NCBI GenBank assembly: GCA_028456385.1
Contig: JALNQF010000348.1
Coordinates: 1 to 43,117, forward strand
Length of the DNA: 43,117 bases
Source: Ophiosphaerella korrae
Lineage: Eukaryota; Ascomycota; Dothideomycetes; Pleosporales; Phaeosphaeriaceae
Direction: 5' to 3'
Shown: in pieces, positions 1 through 10,254 of the stretch
Layout of the letters: each line of letters opens with the position of its first letter
Numbering within the stretch: the first letter of the stretch is position 1
Made by a program: the position numbers and the translations under genes
Notes under the pieces: model-generated
Seen by the model: the letters and a program-made list of their open reading frames with translations, nothing else
Database searches by the model: none
Told to the model about the DNA's origin: nothing

Positions 1-574
1 ACCTAGTACTTACTTAGATAGCTTTATCTACTATTTACTCTTTTTAGTTAATTATTAAAACTACCTTATTAAGTTATCTTACGTAAAGTCTACCTTATAA
101 CTTAGCACCTACGTATAAGCCTAAAAAATAAATAGAATTATAAGTAAAGTTATTTTTAACTAAGCTTAGATAACTACTATAAAGCTTATTAAACAACTCT
201 ACTACGTAGCTTACCTAGGGGGTATATTATAAGTTAGAGCTCTACTCTATAGAATTTAGGTAAGCTTATAGTAGTAAGTAAGCTATATAAGCTATTTAAG
301 CTACTCTACTATATATAAGTAGCTTAGCTTAGATAGCTCTTTAATTAATAATTATCTCCTACTTATTCCTAAGCTTGTATCTTACAACACTTTAGGTAGT
401 CGACGACTTAGAGCCCTATTACAAGTAACGTATGCCTAGAGTCTAATAATTTATGCCTAATATCTAACAACAATATATAAAGTACTTCTTGATAAAATCT
501 AAGACTACCTTAACAATCTTATATTTATCTTATAAGTATTTAGCTTGCTAACAAGTTGCTAAACTAAAGGGGTG
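1..574. mobile_element. RIP-degraded retroelement interior
   Basis: AT-rich DNA without a usable reading frame. In the first 360 bases I count two CA and no TG dinucleotides, the pattern left by repeat-induced point mutation in ascomycetes. It runs into a purine-rich stretch (about 562-573) directly before an LTR-like start at 575, so it is probably the 3' interior of an LTR retrotransposon; that is an inference from order. Bases 1-99 recur inverted at 42813-42911. Confidence 0.6.
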
Positions 575-985
575 TGTTAGATAAGATGCGCGATAGCATG
601 CGCGCAGAGAGGCGCAACAGATTCCGGGTGTACCTGGAATCTGCTGATTGGCTCGCTTGAGCTAGTACGGCGATCTGGTTGGCTCGGCGCACGAGCGTGA
701 CGATCGCTAAGTCGCTAGCCCCGCCGCAGCTGAAAGATCGCAGCCTCGGCCCTTACGAACAAAGGAATTAAACAAAGGATCTTATATGCAAGGAGATAGA
801 CTACGTTAGTACAACTGATACAACAAAGAAACCAGCACCTTAACAGAAGGGGTGCTGAGGATCCGGCTCGCCGCCGTCTCGAGAGACCCAGCCGAGACCG
901 CCGCAGCGCCGATACATAGATAGAGCGCAGGGCTAGAGATAGAGACACAGAGATCAATCAATAAACTCCTTTCCTACTCCAGTTC
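575..985 (+). repeat. LTR of a retrotransposon (right end approximate)
   Basis: It starts TGTTAGATAAG after a polypurine-like tract and is GC-richer than the DNA before it. A related sequence starting with the same eleven bases lies at 22642, which supports a repeated terminus. An AATAAA-like signal lies near 958-965. The 3' border is not sharp; I place it near 985. The matching LTR is outside the window, so no target duplication can be tested. Short open frames inside show no protein similarity. Confidence 0.55.
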
Positions 986-1448
986 ACATCCATCAATTTG
1001 TGACTACAAATCTGACACATTGCGTCCACAGTCCCTAGACATTGTTAATCAACTGATTCTATTTCATAGAAATGGTTGGCCTGTGAGTGGGACCATTATC
1101 ATCCTCACGGTATATACTGAGACGAGGTATTTTATTACGCGCATGACGGTAAAATCCATGGCCAGTGCGGAATACACCTGACAGGTGTGGCAAACCGCCG
1201 TACGTGGTCCGTAACCAATAGCGTCGACGTATTATGATCCACAGACTAGGATACTCATGCATCTACGATGTGGCTCCATTCACAAGACCAGGCGTTACCT
1301 ACGTACGGTACTTCATCGCCTGAAACACGGTATCACCTGAACCAGTTATAGGTGTTTAAAAATGGTAGATTTCACAGATTTTGTATGGGGAAAAGTGTAT
1401 TTCAGGTGATGACGTATTTCGGGTGGTGAAGCAGGATAGAATTAAGCA
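986..1448. other. Intergenic, upstream of monooxygenase
   Basis: No gene seen. It contains a 15-bp palindrome at 1174-1188 (ACACCTG-A-CAGGTGT) and inverted TCACCTGA/TCAGGTGA words near 1332 and 1402, which could be dimeric regulator sites. That role is a guess. Confidence 0.4.
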
Positions 1449-1493
1449 TGTCTGCCGAAGTGCTGTCGGCCGAGGTACTGTCGGCCGAGGTAC
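1449..1493 (+). promoter_or_regulatory. Tandem CGGCCG motif upstream of FAD monooxygenase
   Basis: Two exact 15-bp copies (1464-1478 and 1479-1493, TGTCGGCCGAGGTAC) follow a degenerate copy at 1451-1463. Each exact copy centres on the palindrome TCGGCCGA. Zn(II)2Cys6 regulators of ascomycetes bind CGG triplets in inverted or everted pairs, so this may be an operator for the gene starting at 1671. No regulator gene lies in the window. Confidence 0.4.
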
Positions 1494-1547
1494 CCGATCA
1501 CAGTCCAATGAAGACATGTACTACATAGAAAGCTCCATATCACCAGA

Positions 1548-1556
1548 CATATAAAG
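1548..1556 (+). promoter_or_regulatory. TATA-like box of FAD monooxygenase
   Basis: CATATAAAG lies about 115 bp before the start codon at 1671, a plausible distance for a fungal core promoter. Confidence 0.4.
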
Positions 1557-1670
1557 GTCATTCAATCCCTTATGTACCTGCCATCATACCCTTATAAACA
1601 CAGTAATCCAGAAATCAACGATTCTAACCCATAACCTGGTTTATAAAATATTACCTCTCGACACCGAAGC

Positions 1671-3172
1671 ATGGCTACGAAACGTCTTAGGGTTGGGATA
1701 GTCGGAGCAGGCCTCGGCGGACTTTCTGCTGCTATTGCGATTGCCCGAGCCGGTGCGGAAGTTACTGTGCTCGAAGCTGCCCATGAGCTAGGAGAAATTG
1801 GTGCTGGGATCCAGGTAATGCTAATTAAGCCCAAACTTTAACTTCTGTATCTGACATGGATAGCTTTACCCAAATGTATCTCGATTCATGATCCGTTGGG
1901 GTGTGGACAAGATAATCGGTGATAACTTGGTGTTACACGATGAAGTCAACACTTACGCTGGTCCAGAAGCGACACTCGTTGCGTATGCCTCAGCTTCGGA
2001 CCTCGCGGTTCGTTCGGGCTTCCCATGGTTAGTTCCTCTGCAGCTTTTTAGATAAAGTACTAACATGTTAACGTAGGTGGGTAGTACGACGTGATCATCT
2101 GCACCATGGTCTGACCGAGTCCGCTCGTGCTCATGGGGTAAATGTTATCGTCGATTCGCGTGTGAACAAGCTGAAAGAATCAGAAGAATCCGTTGAAGTT
2201 TCCACTACGAATGGCAACACGTATATCTTCGACTTTCTTGTTGGAGCCGATGGGATCAGGTCTTTTATTCGTTCTCAAATTGCCCCCGGTGTTGGCCCCA
2301 AGGCGACATCCAAGATTGCCGCTTATCGCGGTGTCTTAACCTACGAACAGATCTTTTCCGAGATTCCTGAGGCAAGGGCCTATCTTCGTAACAGCATGGA
2401 TATGTGGGTTGGCCCGAATGGTTGTATATTGACGTACCCTATCTCTGGAGGAAAAGAGCTTAATATTGTGACCGCTTACTGCAAGGATGACTACGTGACT
2501 GAAATGGGCCAAGTGGATATCGAAGAGTTTAGGAACTACTATCAGGACTACTCGCCGGTGATCCAGAAGATTCTCCGTTTGGTCAATTATACTCAAAGAT
2601 GGCCGCTACTGCAGATGCCTCCTATGGAAAGCTGGTCGAATCAACAAAAAAATATTGTCCTCCTGGGGGATGCGGTGCACAGCATGCAAAACAATATGGG
2701 TCAAGGAGCAGCTACTGCAATCGAGGATGCGGCCTTTTTGGGCCGTATTGTGAGCGAGATAGTTCGAGGAACTGTATCAATTCCCGAAGCCGTATCTATT
2801 TATGAGAAGCAGCGCATTCCGAAGAGTTGGGTAAAACAGCAGATTTCTCACGTCTCAGGCCTTGTGAATATGACGACCCAGCCGCGGGAACGCGACATGG
2901 CCTCTGTTCCTGAAGTTGTAGCTGCACACCAAAATCGCCTGAATCAGCCCAAGCTGCCACCGACTTATCGATCATGGCAGTATTTCTGCTCAAGTGACAG
3001 TGTGCCAGGAGTCTACTACTATGATGCCGAAGGGGATGCAGATGCAGCTGTTTGTGAATACCTTACAAGCAGAGGGGAAGTCAATAAAACCGAAATGCTC
3101 AGCGAGAACCTGCGGAAGAAGTGGCTTGATTATGTCACCAATAACGGCATGGATTATTGGGCAAGCAAGTAA
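1671..3172 (+). CDS. FAD-dependent monooxygenase, salicylate hydroxylase-like
   Basis: Three exons: 1671-1814, 1864-2027 and 2077-3172. Both introns are 49 bp, with GTAATG...CTGAC...TAG and GTTAGT...CTAAC...TAG signals. The joined frame is 1404 bp (467 residues plus stop) with no interruption. The N-terminus carries the Rossmann dinucleotide motif VGAGLGG (residues 11-17) followed by the acidic end of the second strand (VLEA). GADG at about 159-162 is the DG motif, and LLGDAVH at about 298-304 is the GD motif that binds the FAD ribityl chain. These three motifs define group A aromatic hydroxylases of the PHBH fold; the best family likeness is to fungal salicylate or hydroxybenzoate hydroxylases, which use NAD(P)H and O2. 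Substrate cannot be read from sequence. It looks intact, unlike most of its surroundings. Confidence 0.9.
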
Positions 3173-3976
3173 TGTCCAACCTTGCGAAAGTCGTGGCCCG
3201 CTTGCTACACGCAGCAGTTTGGGGATTGTCATCTCACTCGGTCAGGCTAGGCGAGAGTAGCATCAGGGATAAAGATGCTCGACGGGGCATTGTATCTACT
3301 TTAGGCTCTAGATTATGGCTCACAGAAGTATAAGTGGTGTTTTCATCTTTGTCTTTGTTCTTACTTCTAAAAATCTTTTGTTATTCTTTTGGTTCTCTCT
3401 TCCAAGCTAAGTTACTCCAAATGCGAATGGAGGCGTAAATAGGTCAGAACAGTGAGATAACCGATGACCAACTTACTACACTCAGCTTCTAAGCTTCTAA
3501 CTACTTCAACGATGCGCAAGAGACTTTTCCACATGAGACGTGAAGCAACCAACTACATCGAGGGTTAAAGATATGGGTGTTCGCAAAAGGATTCTGCTAA
3601 TGATAGAATAGTAGTACACGTACGGGTTATTATTATTTGAACTCTGCAATGCCTCTTTCAACCATGACTCTAATAGCTAGACTGTAAATTTATATTGCTT
3701 CAGCAGTACCTCTAGGCTCAGAGTCTATATTGAGTCCATTTCCAAATGACACTGTGTCCACTTATTGCTCCAAGGCTTGTAACTTCGTGTTCACGCTCCC
3801 CGAGAAATCACCCGGCGTTTTACGTTCTGGGGTAGGATAGTATGTATCCTATTTCAATTAGCTCTGTAGACAAGAAGGTGAGGAAGCTTACCAGATGCGA
3901 TAAATGTGATGACCAAATCCCAGTTGTATCCGCACAAAAATGTCTTGATGCGACCAGTATCGCGAAATCTGATCGG
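3173..3976. other. Intergenic after monooxygenase
   Basis: No gene recognised. The first 200 bases are presumably the 3' untranslated region of the monooxygenase. An open frame from 3842 leads into the LINE fragment, but its first 45 codons have no recognisable domain. Confidence 0.4.
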
Positions 3977-4642
3977 ATCTACCCAGACAACCAGGCCGCC
4001 ATATGGTCTGTCACCAAGGCTGAAGGACGGACAGGGTCCTACATTCTAGAGGAAGTCGCCAGCTAAATCCAGGACCTCCAGGAAAGAGGACGACCGTTAC
4101 GAGTCCGATGGATACCGGCTCACGTAGGGATCCCAGGCAACGAAGCGGCGGACATAGCCGCAAAGGAAGCTACAGGCTGGAGAGCAGATGGCAGGAGAGC
4201 ACCAACTGCAGAGGAGCCTATGAAACTCTTCCCACTCAAGACGACGCTAAGAAGAAGGTGCAAACAGCAAGCGGAAATAGTATGGAGCGAAAAGTGGCGG
4301 AAAAACACGAAGGGTCGTACTACATTCAGAAACACACCAGCACCCACAAAGAGAGTTCTCAAACTACACGTAGGTCTCAAAAAGCGGGATAGTGCCCTCC
4401 TGGTGCAGCTGAGGACCGAAAAGATTGGGCTGAGAGACTTCCTTTACAGCCGCAATGTGCCAGCTATAGCCAGCTCCCGATGCGATTGCGGAGCCATAAG
4501 ACAGACAGTGGCCCACGTCTTGCTCTACTGCAGGACGCACGACCTCCGGACCATCCTTAACAAGCCACGACTGGCCACCAAAGCCATCAAGTTTACAGTA
4601 CAGACGCAGATCCTTGGGCAATTCAGGATCACAGACGCGTAG
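3977..4642 (+). pseudogene. Non-LTR retrotransposon (Tad/I-like LINE) C-terminus: RNase H and zinc knuckle
   Basis: One frame reads through DNQAAI, then WIPAHVGIPGNEAAD, the classic end of a retroelement RNase H domain with its catalytic histidine and aspartate. It continues to a C-terminal cysteine-histidine cluster (CDCG...H...C). A single in-frame TAA (4064-4066) interrupts the RNase H domain at a place where a glutamine codon (CAA) would fit, consistent with C-to-T mutation. The reverse transcriptase and endonuclease parts are absent, so this is a 5'-truncated copy, as is usual for LINEs. The stop is at 4640-4642; the next 100 bases may be its 3' UTR. Confidence 0.85.
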
Positions 4643-5242
4643 ATGAAGCCGAGCGCTGGGGGGAGACTGTAGGTATACGGACGCGACAAACGAGGCGAGA
4701 TCGCCTCTACGAAGCCTATAATATAGTGCACATTAGTATTGAACCGGTATCTAGAGGGCCGGCAAGCATATTTAGATAGTGGTTGAGGGAAAACGGGTGG
4801 GCTCTGGGGACGGATGGTCCTGTTTTGCAGGAAGAAGTGGGGCGGAGAGGATCAGCATCGATCCGAGCCGCGCCGGCCGTCCGCCAAGCCCGCCTTCACC
4901 GCGCATAGCTGCAGGTAGTTTTGTTACTAGCCAATCTTGCCACCTGATCTCAAAGCTTCGCAGAGAAAACAACCTTACCATGTATTCATGTTTAACCTAC
5001 GATTCATTTGCCGACAGAGTTGCTGGAAAATGCGCATACCCCTGCTTTGCTTGCAAGACTCTGCTCTCTGTATTGAGACGTCTCTTCAATCTGGGTCAGC
5101 AGTTGGATTTGTTTGGGACATAAACTGATAAGTTACCACTTCTCTGCTACACTGTCTCTATTAAGGCATATAATCCGACATAGAAGGCGTGGGCGAAAAC
5201 GGCAAATAGTGTGCCAATCCTCAATGAAGGCATTGCCTACCT
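4643..5242. other. Intergenic
   Basis: Probable LINE 3' tail to about 4780, then mixed-composition DNA. Short overlapping frames on both strands show no domain or splice pattern I trust. Confidence 0.3.
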
Positions 5243-5995
5243 TTATGCCTCGTCAATAGCGAATGCCTCCAATGAAGCTAGCAAGAAGAATGGCCGACCC
5301 ACACCGACACTAACCTTACGGAGCTGGAGCAGCTTTATTACAGTAGCACGCGTGAAGAGAGGTCGGGACGTGATGGTGTTGACTTGCAGTGTTAGCGTAG
5401 CGAGCTCCGGCACGGTCGCCTCGGAGGTGCGTAGATCTGGGCTAGGGTGCCATCTAGCGACATAAATAGGCTCCACAGCCGGAATCGGAATAGGACCAAC
5501 TGGAGTTAAATCAAGTCCGGCCAAGGGTGTGGGAGCGGAAACTTGTTTTCGCGTTGTCGGCTCGCCTTCCACGCGGCGCCGGTCATATGTGGCGCTGCTG
5601 CTGAGTCTACTAGAACGATGCATCACAACATACGGCATATCCCACCGCCTTATAACTTCAGCCGACCGACGTGAAGCCCCTCCGCGCAAGCCCGCACCGC
5701 CAGCGCCCTGTCCCCACGACTCTCCACCTCCACTTCTCGCCGCCCGACTACGACGGAGCTGACGACGTCGTCCCCTCCACACCCCCCCACCCCTAGCCCG
5801 TGTCTCCCTAGCAGCCTTCACCGCCGACCAATCCTGTCTCCTCGAAGCAAAAGCGAGAGTATGCGTCTGCTGAAACGGTTCCTTCAACATCCCGCACCTT
5901 TTACTGTCACAAATTACCAACACATCACATAAGATAGCTACCAGCAACAAGGAAATAAGACAAAGCATCTGGACACGAGCGGGGATGGTGCACAT
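5243..5995 (-). CDS. Hypothetical protein with N-terminal hydrophobic segment
   Basis: A 250-codon frame. Residues 10-29 form a strong hydrophobic stretch suited to a signal anchor or signal peptide. Residues 65-110 are rich in arginine and glycine; the rest is low in recognisable motifs. Upstream on the minus strand are a TATA-like TATATTAAAG and a CT-rich stretch ending near the start codon, which argue weakly for a promoter. I recognise no family. The GC-rich, arginine-rich middle could equally be a chance open frame. The annotated end may be wrong if introns exist. Confidence 0.3.
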   Translation of the reverse strand: MCTIPARVQMLCLISLLLVAILCDVLVICDSKRCGMLKEPFQQTHTLAFASRRQDWSAVKAARETRARGGGVWRGRRRQLRRSRAARSGGGESWGQGAGGAGLRGGASRRSAEVIRRWDMPYVVMHRSSRLSSSATYDRRRVEGEPTTRKQVSAPTPLAGLDLTPVGPIPIPAVEPIYVARWHPSPDLRTSEATVPELATLTLQVNTITSRPLFTRATVIKLLQLRKVSVGVGRPFFLLASLEAFAIDEA

Positions 5996-6144
5996 GCTTT
6001 GGGATGAGAGAGGACAGCAAGTGCGACTTATGGGGAGCGCCAGTTATCAAGAAATCGTTCGTCTGTCCTTTAATATATGAGCATATTCATCTCGTCCTTT
6101 GCAGGTTCACCTTCTGTTGCAGTCTGACCGCTGCATGTCTGCCT

Positions 6145-6650
6145 GCTTGGGTGGCGCTAGAACGCACATCATCTTAAGCATATGCATTTATCCAAAGCGA
6201 TGGCTGTCTTGGATAGCGTATGGCAACGCTTCCGATTCTACCGTAGAGGTTCTATGGCGCCTGGGAAATTCCGAATAGCTTTCCGCTGTTTAGTTACCAC
6301 AATAGCCCCGCTTAACCTAGAGAGAAAGGCAGATACCTATAATCGGTGCGATGCCAACTTTTCTCAAACGCTAAATTATATAGTTCTACCAACGTCTGCT
6401 TCTTTGCACAGCTTATAACACCGATTATAGACAATAAAGCGCCCCCTACCCTTTTCTTTTCTAGATTGAGCGAGAACCCATGGTAATGCTTCCTCTCTAA
6501 TGCCATTCGCAATTCTGCAGGCGCTACGGAACTCTCACGACCGTATTGGAGGCGTTGCCGTACATTACTTGAGACAGCCCCTGGATTCAAATGAATTGTA
6601 TGTGCGTGAGATGATGTGCGTTCTGGCGCCATCCAAGCAGTTGGACCCAG
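6145..6650. repeat. Foldback (inverted-repeat) element, arms about 200 bp
   Basis: The stretch from about 6145 to 6348 matches the reverse complement of 6419 to about 6650. The outer arms share AGAACGCACATCATCT, the middle shares GGCAACGC and GGCGCCTG-like blocks, and the inner ends share a perfect 12-bp pair (6337-6348 and 6419-6430). The loop is about 70 bp. The arms have diverged at many sites. This is the shape of a foldback MITE or of two head-to-head copies of one repeat. Confidence 0.65.
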
Positions 6651-7149
6651 CCATTCATGCTCCATAATCAATGTCAAAACCGTCCGGCAATGCGAAAACG
6701 GGTTTGACACATGTTCCTGAATAGATGTACAGCTGAAAGCAGAATGACTCGTCCGCAATCGCAAGGGCGTGGCTTCCCGGACCTAGATCCTATTTGCTAG
6801 TTCTATATAGCGTTATTGAAGTGCACAGCATCTAACGAACATGCGTTCATCGAGGCCAGCATACTTGATAGGTCCGGCACTGGCTCCCCGTTCCCCGCAA
6901 GCTTTAAATACTCAACTTCACTTCCAGAGGTTGTGTTTTGCTGGTGGATAAGCTTACCACGCTAGAGACCTAGGTGCGCCATTGAGCTCAGAAGCCTGCA
7001 ATACAATTCTGTCTAGCCCATCCATTATCCCTTTCACACACCCATCTGCAATACGAGCACCGGAATTATGGAACTTTCCCGTATGGGTTGCAGCTGAAAA
7101 CAGAATTGAAATTCCTGACGTCTCAGTTGACTTAATTTCGTGGGGTTCA
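6651..7149. other. Intergenic between repeat copies
   Basis: No gene recognised. Short frames here have no domain content. Confidence 0.3.
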
Positions 7150-7410
7150 AAATATTACATGAGTTGTGAAGAAGCAGGCGCTGCTAGAACCATATACTTC
7201 AGACTCTGAGGACAGTTGAGGCATATCCCAGAGCTAACGGGAGAGCACTGATAGTAGACATCGTGATGTCGATTGCCCTCTCCCGTTCTCTCCAGGTTAA
7301 GTGAGATAGTCATGGCTACCATTGTGCTTGCTCTAATGCTATTCGCAGAAGCTAGTGTCTTAAATGCCACTCGGAATTCCCCAGGCGCCACACAAACATG
7401 CTGCGTATGT
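7150..7410 (-). repeat. Third copy of the 6.2-6.6 kb repeat unit
   Basis: It shares the loop block (GAAGAAGCAG... TAGAAC) and arm blocks (TCTCCAGGTTAAG, TGCTATTCGCAG, CCCCAGGCGCCA) with the foldback element, in the orientation of the reverse complement of its left arm. It is strongly diverged and single-armed. Confidence 0.5.
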
Positions 7411-7609
7411 GGATGACGACGCATGGAGACATTCTAAGAAGCTAGTAATACAGTTTTTGTTTCCGTAGCTGAATAGCCATCTTACACGGACATTACTCGC
7501 TGTTCTAGTGAGAGTGAATATAAAGCTACAGGCCAACACTGGGGATGGCTTCAGATTCCTCCCGAGCCCAACCGAGACGTAACTTTGATTCTTTACCACA
7601 TAGAGCAGC

Positions 7610-8725
7610 ATGGTCAGAAATCAACAACCCCCGGCCGATGGGAATACCACCATTGCTGCTCCGGCCATTCGATGTATTGCATCCTTGTTTGCCCTAGCAT
7701 TAATTCTCTATGGGCTCCGCATTTACACCTGGATTCTTCCTACTTTTAAGCTAGCCTCTACTGATTACATAATCTCAGTGGCTGTCGTGAGTACTTGTGG
7801 CAGACACCTTGTGTGGGCCGTACTGACATTCACAACAGTTTATTTGTAGTTATCGTATTTGCTTGTTCCATGACAGCTATGCGCTATGGCTATGGACGTC
7901 ACAGTTACTATATTTCACCAGCTGATCAAACTAAGATTATAAGACTTATCTTCATATCGGCAATTTTTCGGGTGGTGGGTATCTTCCCTCGCGAGAATCT
8001 CGATAGGAACTATGCTTCTTCGCTTCCAAACATCCAACACATGGCGAGTGGTACTGTGGATTTTGATCTTCATCCAGCTTGGCATAGTATTGGCGACCAA
8101 CATCTATCAGCTCTTGCTGTGCCGCTCGATACGTGCCAATTGGGAATACGTGCCTAATGGGGTCTGCTGGTTACCCTGAAATACGGAAATCTTCGCCTAT
8201 ATATTATTCAGGTTAGTTTTCGACTGCGACTCTAGGCTAGTAGAAGCTAACTTTTGTAAGCCGTGGGCATATGTAGCGATCTTACATTTGCTATTATGCT
8301 CATGGTTTTTATCTATTCGTTGAACCGGTCTGTTATGGAGCGGATACTCATGGGTGTCCTAATGGCGCTTGGAATTGTTGCGGCCGTGGCCGGAGGAATG
8401 AAGATCTAACTATCAAAACACTTTTGCGCTTGGTACAGACCTTCACGACACTCTCCGCGATGCCTTACCGCTATTTATGTGGTATAGGGTTGAGGAACTA
8501 TCCCTTGTTTCTTCATCGAGTGCACCGTTTCTTAAGTCGCCTATTGAGCGTACGCTCAATCGACTCGGCATACCGCAGTTCCAATTCTTGTGTCCCGAAC
8601 TAAACATGGTTCGCTCGGGTCAAGGAGATACGCCAATCTTGACGTCATTAGGAAGTGGGGAGCAGCAGATGACAAGACAAATTTCTGGCCAGGAAGCCAC
8701 CATAGTGTCTTCGGATATCGTTTAG
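7610..8725 (+). pseudogene. Fungal rhodopsin-fold seven-helix membrane protein, three frameshifts
   Basis: Exon 1 is 7610-7790, intron 7791-7849 (GTACTT...CTGAC...TAG), a second part runs to 8211, intron 8212-8260 (GTTAGT...GCTAAC...AAG), and the last part ends with TAG at 8723-8725. Across three frames the protein follows the fungal rhodopsin-like integral membrane family (Pth11/SAT-like, seven helices): ARISIGTMLLRF, then a tryptophan-rich helix, DLTFAIM, ALGIVAAVAGGMKI and WYRVEELS all match in order. One extra base relative to the expected frame is needed near 7961-7966, near 8171-8175 and near 8405-8408. No nonsense codon remains once these are allowed. It is either a young pseudogene or a sequence with assembly indels. 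Function is unknown; such proteins act as receptors or membrane scaffolds. Confidence 0.75.
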
Positions 8726-8863
8726 CACGCTAGTAGCGGAATGGAAATCTCTCTCGGAGAGAGATTGATTGTGCGATTAAGGTTGGATTAATAGAACGCG
8801 GAAATAGACGCCGCGAAGGCTGAGGAAATGGAAATCAAGCACATGTGATTCGAGCCCTATAAG
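8726..8863. other. Short spacer
   Basis: No gene seen. Some codons before 8864 may belong to the TPR fragment, with a TGA in the way at about 8846. Confidence 0.3.
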
Positions 8864-9106
8864 GAGAAGGCATGGGGACCAGAGCATACATCGACACTCG
8901 ACACGGTCAACAACCTAGGCCTTCTCTACAAAGACCTGGGCAGGATGGACGAGGCAGAAGCCATGTACCAGCGGGCGCTGCAAGGATACAAGAAGGCAAT
9001 CAAACCAGAAAACCTTTCTACCTATGTTCCCGCGCTCAATACAATGTGGGGCTTAGCCTCCCTCTGTGATCGCATGCACCGGGTAGAGGATGCCAGGGCC
9101 TGGTAA
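8864..9106 (+). pseudogene. Kinesin-light-chain-type TPR protein fragment
   Basis: The frame reads TSTLDTVNNLGLLYKDLGRM and then DEAEAMYQRALQGYKKAI, a tetratricopeptide repeat of the Kinesin-light-chain class found in fungal NB-ARC/TPR proteins, followed by a partial second repeat that ends DARAW. The frame then stops at TAA (9104-9106), where TA is the target duplication of a mariner-like element. So the stop comes from the insertion, not from the gene. The N-terminal part of the protein is missing. A related fragment lies on the minus strand at 20522-20737. Confidence 0.8.
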
Positions 9107-10252
9107 GGTCCGTCCCTACGCAGCGAAAAACCCGGTGTGCAGAAAAAAAAATATGATTTTGATAGAAAAGGTTCTTGTGTATAAAAAGGCACGATATATC
9201 GAGTGCCCTAGTATTTTGCCTGCTGATTTGATCATTGATATCACGAAGCTAGCGGCTCTCAGGCGTGCCAAAGGTGTCCGCGAGGGCCTGTTTGCGGAAG
9301 ACGTACTGACGGAGTTTTTGGTTAAGAGCTTTAGTATCTTCTGCGCGACGGACGTGAGCGCCGTCGTCGTCGTCGTCGTCTTGCCAGACAATACAAGGGC
9401 GTTTATAGTTAACTTTCGTAGCTGTAGACGTAGCTGCACAAATCATAAGATAAAACTTTAGTAGCTCGTCAAGCAAAGCAATATCGTTGGAGTTAACGCC
9501 GACAGGTCGTGAGTAGAGCTTCTTACCGCCACGTATATTGGAGCCGCCAATACTTTTGGATGTCTCGTCGTAGCAAACGAATATAAGCCCTCTAACGGGT
9601 AAGAGGCTCGTCTCAATAATCCACCCGCAGTATTTACAGCGCTCAAGCTGTTGGTTGTAATCCAGCTTCGGTTTCTTGCTGCGTACTCCCCGGGTTATCG
9701 CGTACGGTTGCTTGTCGTCGCGGTGCTCCCGAGCCACCTTCCGGAGGGTGTTTGGGCAGGCCGTTACGTTGGGGGCACGTAGGACATCGCTGGCAGCGTG
9801 AGTAAAGGGATAAGTCGGGTTATCAATAATGGCAGAGCGTATATTGGCGGAGAGCTCGGAGAGAGGACGTACACGGACAGGGCGAGCCGACGTAGGTGCT
9901 GTACGTGTCGCCCTCATTAGGCTCTCAAAGGAATCAGTTGACGCTCGTCGTTTGATGGCTTTGTACTGTCGACAACAGGTGGTATTATTGAGGCCCACAA
10001 CAGTGCTGAGTTCCATCCATTTCATGTCTAAAAAAAAAAAAATTTTTGAGTAAAACTATATGGGCTTAATCACCCTCAGTTAAATTTTTGAGGAAGAGGG
10101 GATTGTAGACATTCAGCGTTAGCTATAGCAAATTATTCTCATCGGTTTCAAGCGATATTTGTTGTGCGCAATGGCCTTTCTAGTTGCTAAAAGTCAAAAT
10201 ATCCCTCATTTGTCTCGCCACACAGGGTGTCTCGCTACGCAGGGAAGGACGT
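9106..10252 (-). mobile_element. Mariner-like DNA transposon with inverted ends
   Basis: About 55 bp at the left (AGGTCCGTCCCTACGCAGCG...) matches the reverse complement of the right end (...CGCTACGCAGGGAAGGACGT). TA dinucleotides flank both ends (9104-9105, 10253-10254), as required for Tc1/mariner insertion. The element is about 1.15 kb and holds the transposase remnant described separately. The two ends have diverged, so it is old. A third related end sits at about 27618-27676. Confidence 0.75.
9249..10025 (-). pseudogene. Tc1/mariner-family transposase, C-terminally truncated
   Basis: A 258-codon frame. The N-terminal half resembles a helix-turn-helix pair (LSELSANIRSAIIDNP... and TLRKVAREH). 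Then come LIFVCYDETSKSIGG, matching the first catalytic aspartate block, and VWQDD...GAH, matching the second (QDNAPxH-like). The run of five GAC/GAT-like codons at the second block is unusual and looks like a small triplet expansion. The frame ends before the third acidic residue, and the DNA downstream gives no clear match, so the enzyme should be dead. Confidence 0.7.
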
Positions 10253-10254
10253 TA

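Noticed and set aside
715..957. 80-codon minus-strand frame inside the LTR
   Set aside because: Low-complexity composition in a repeat terminus, no domain, no start context.
2336..3260. Several frames overlapping the FAD monooxygenase on both strands
   Set aside because: Shadows of the real coding sequence, which has the motifs and splice sites.
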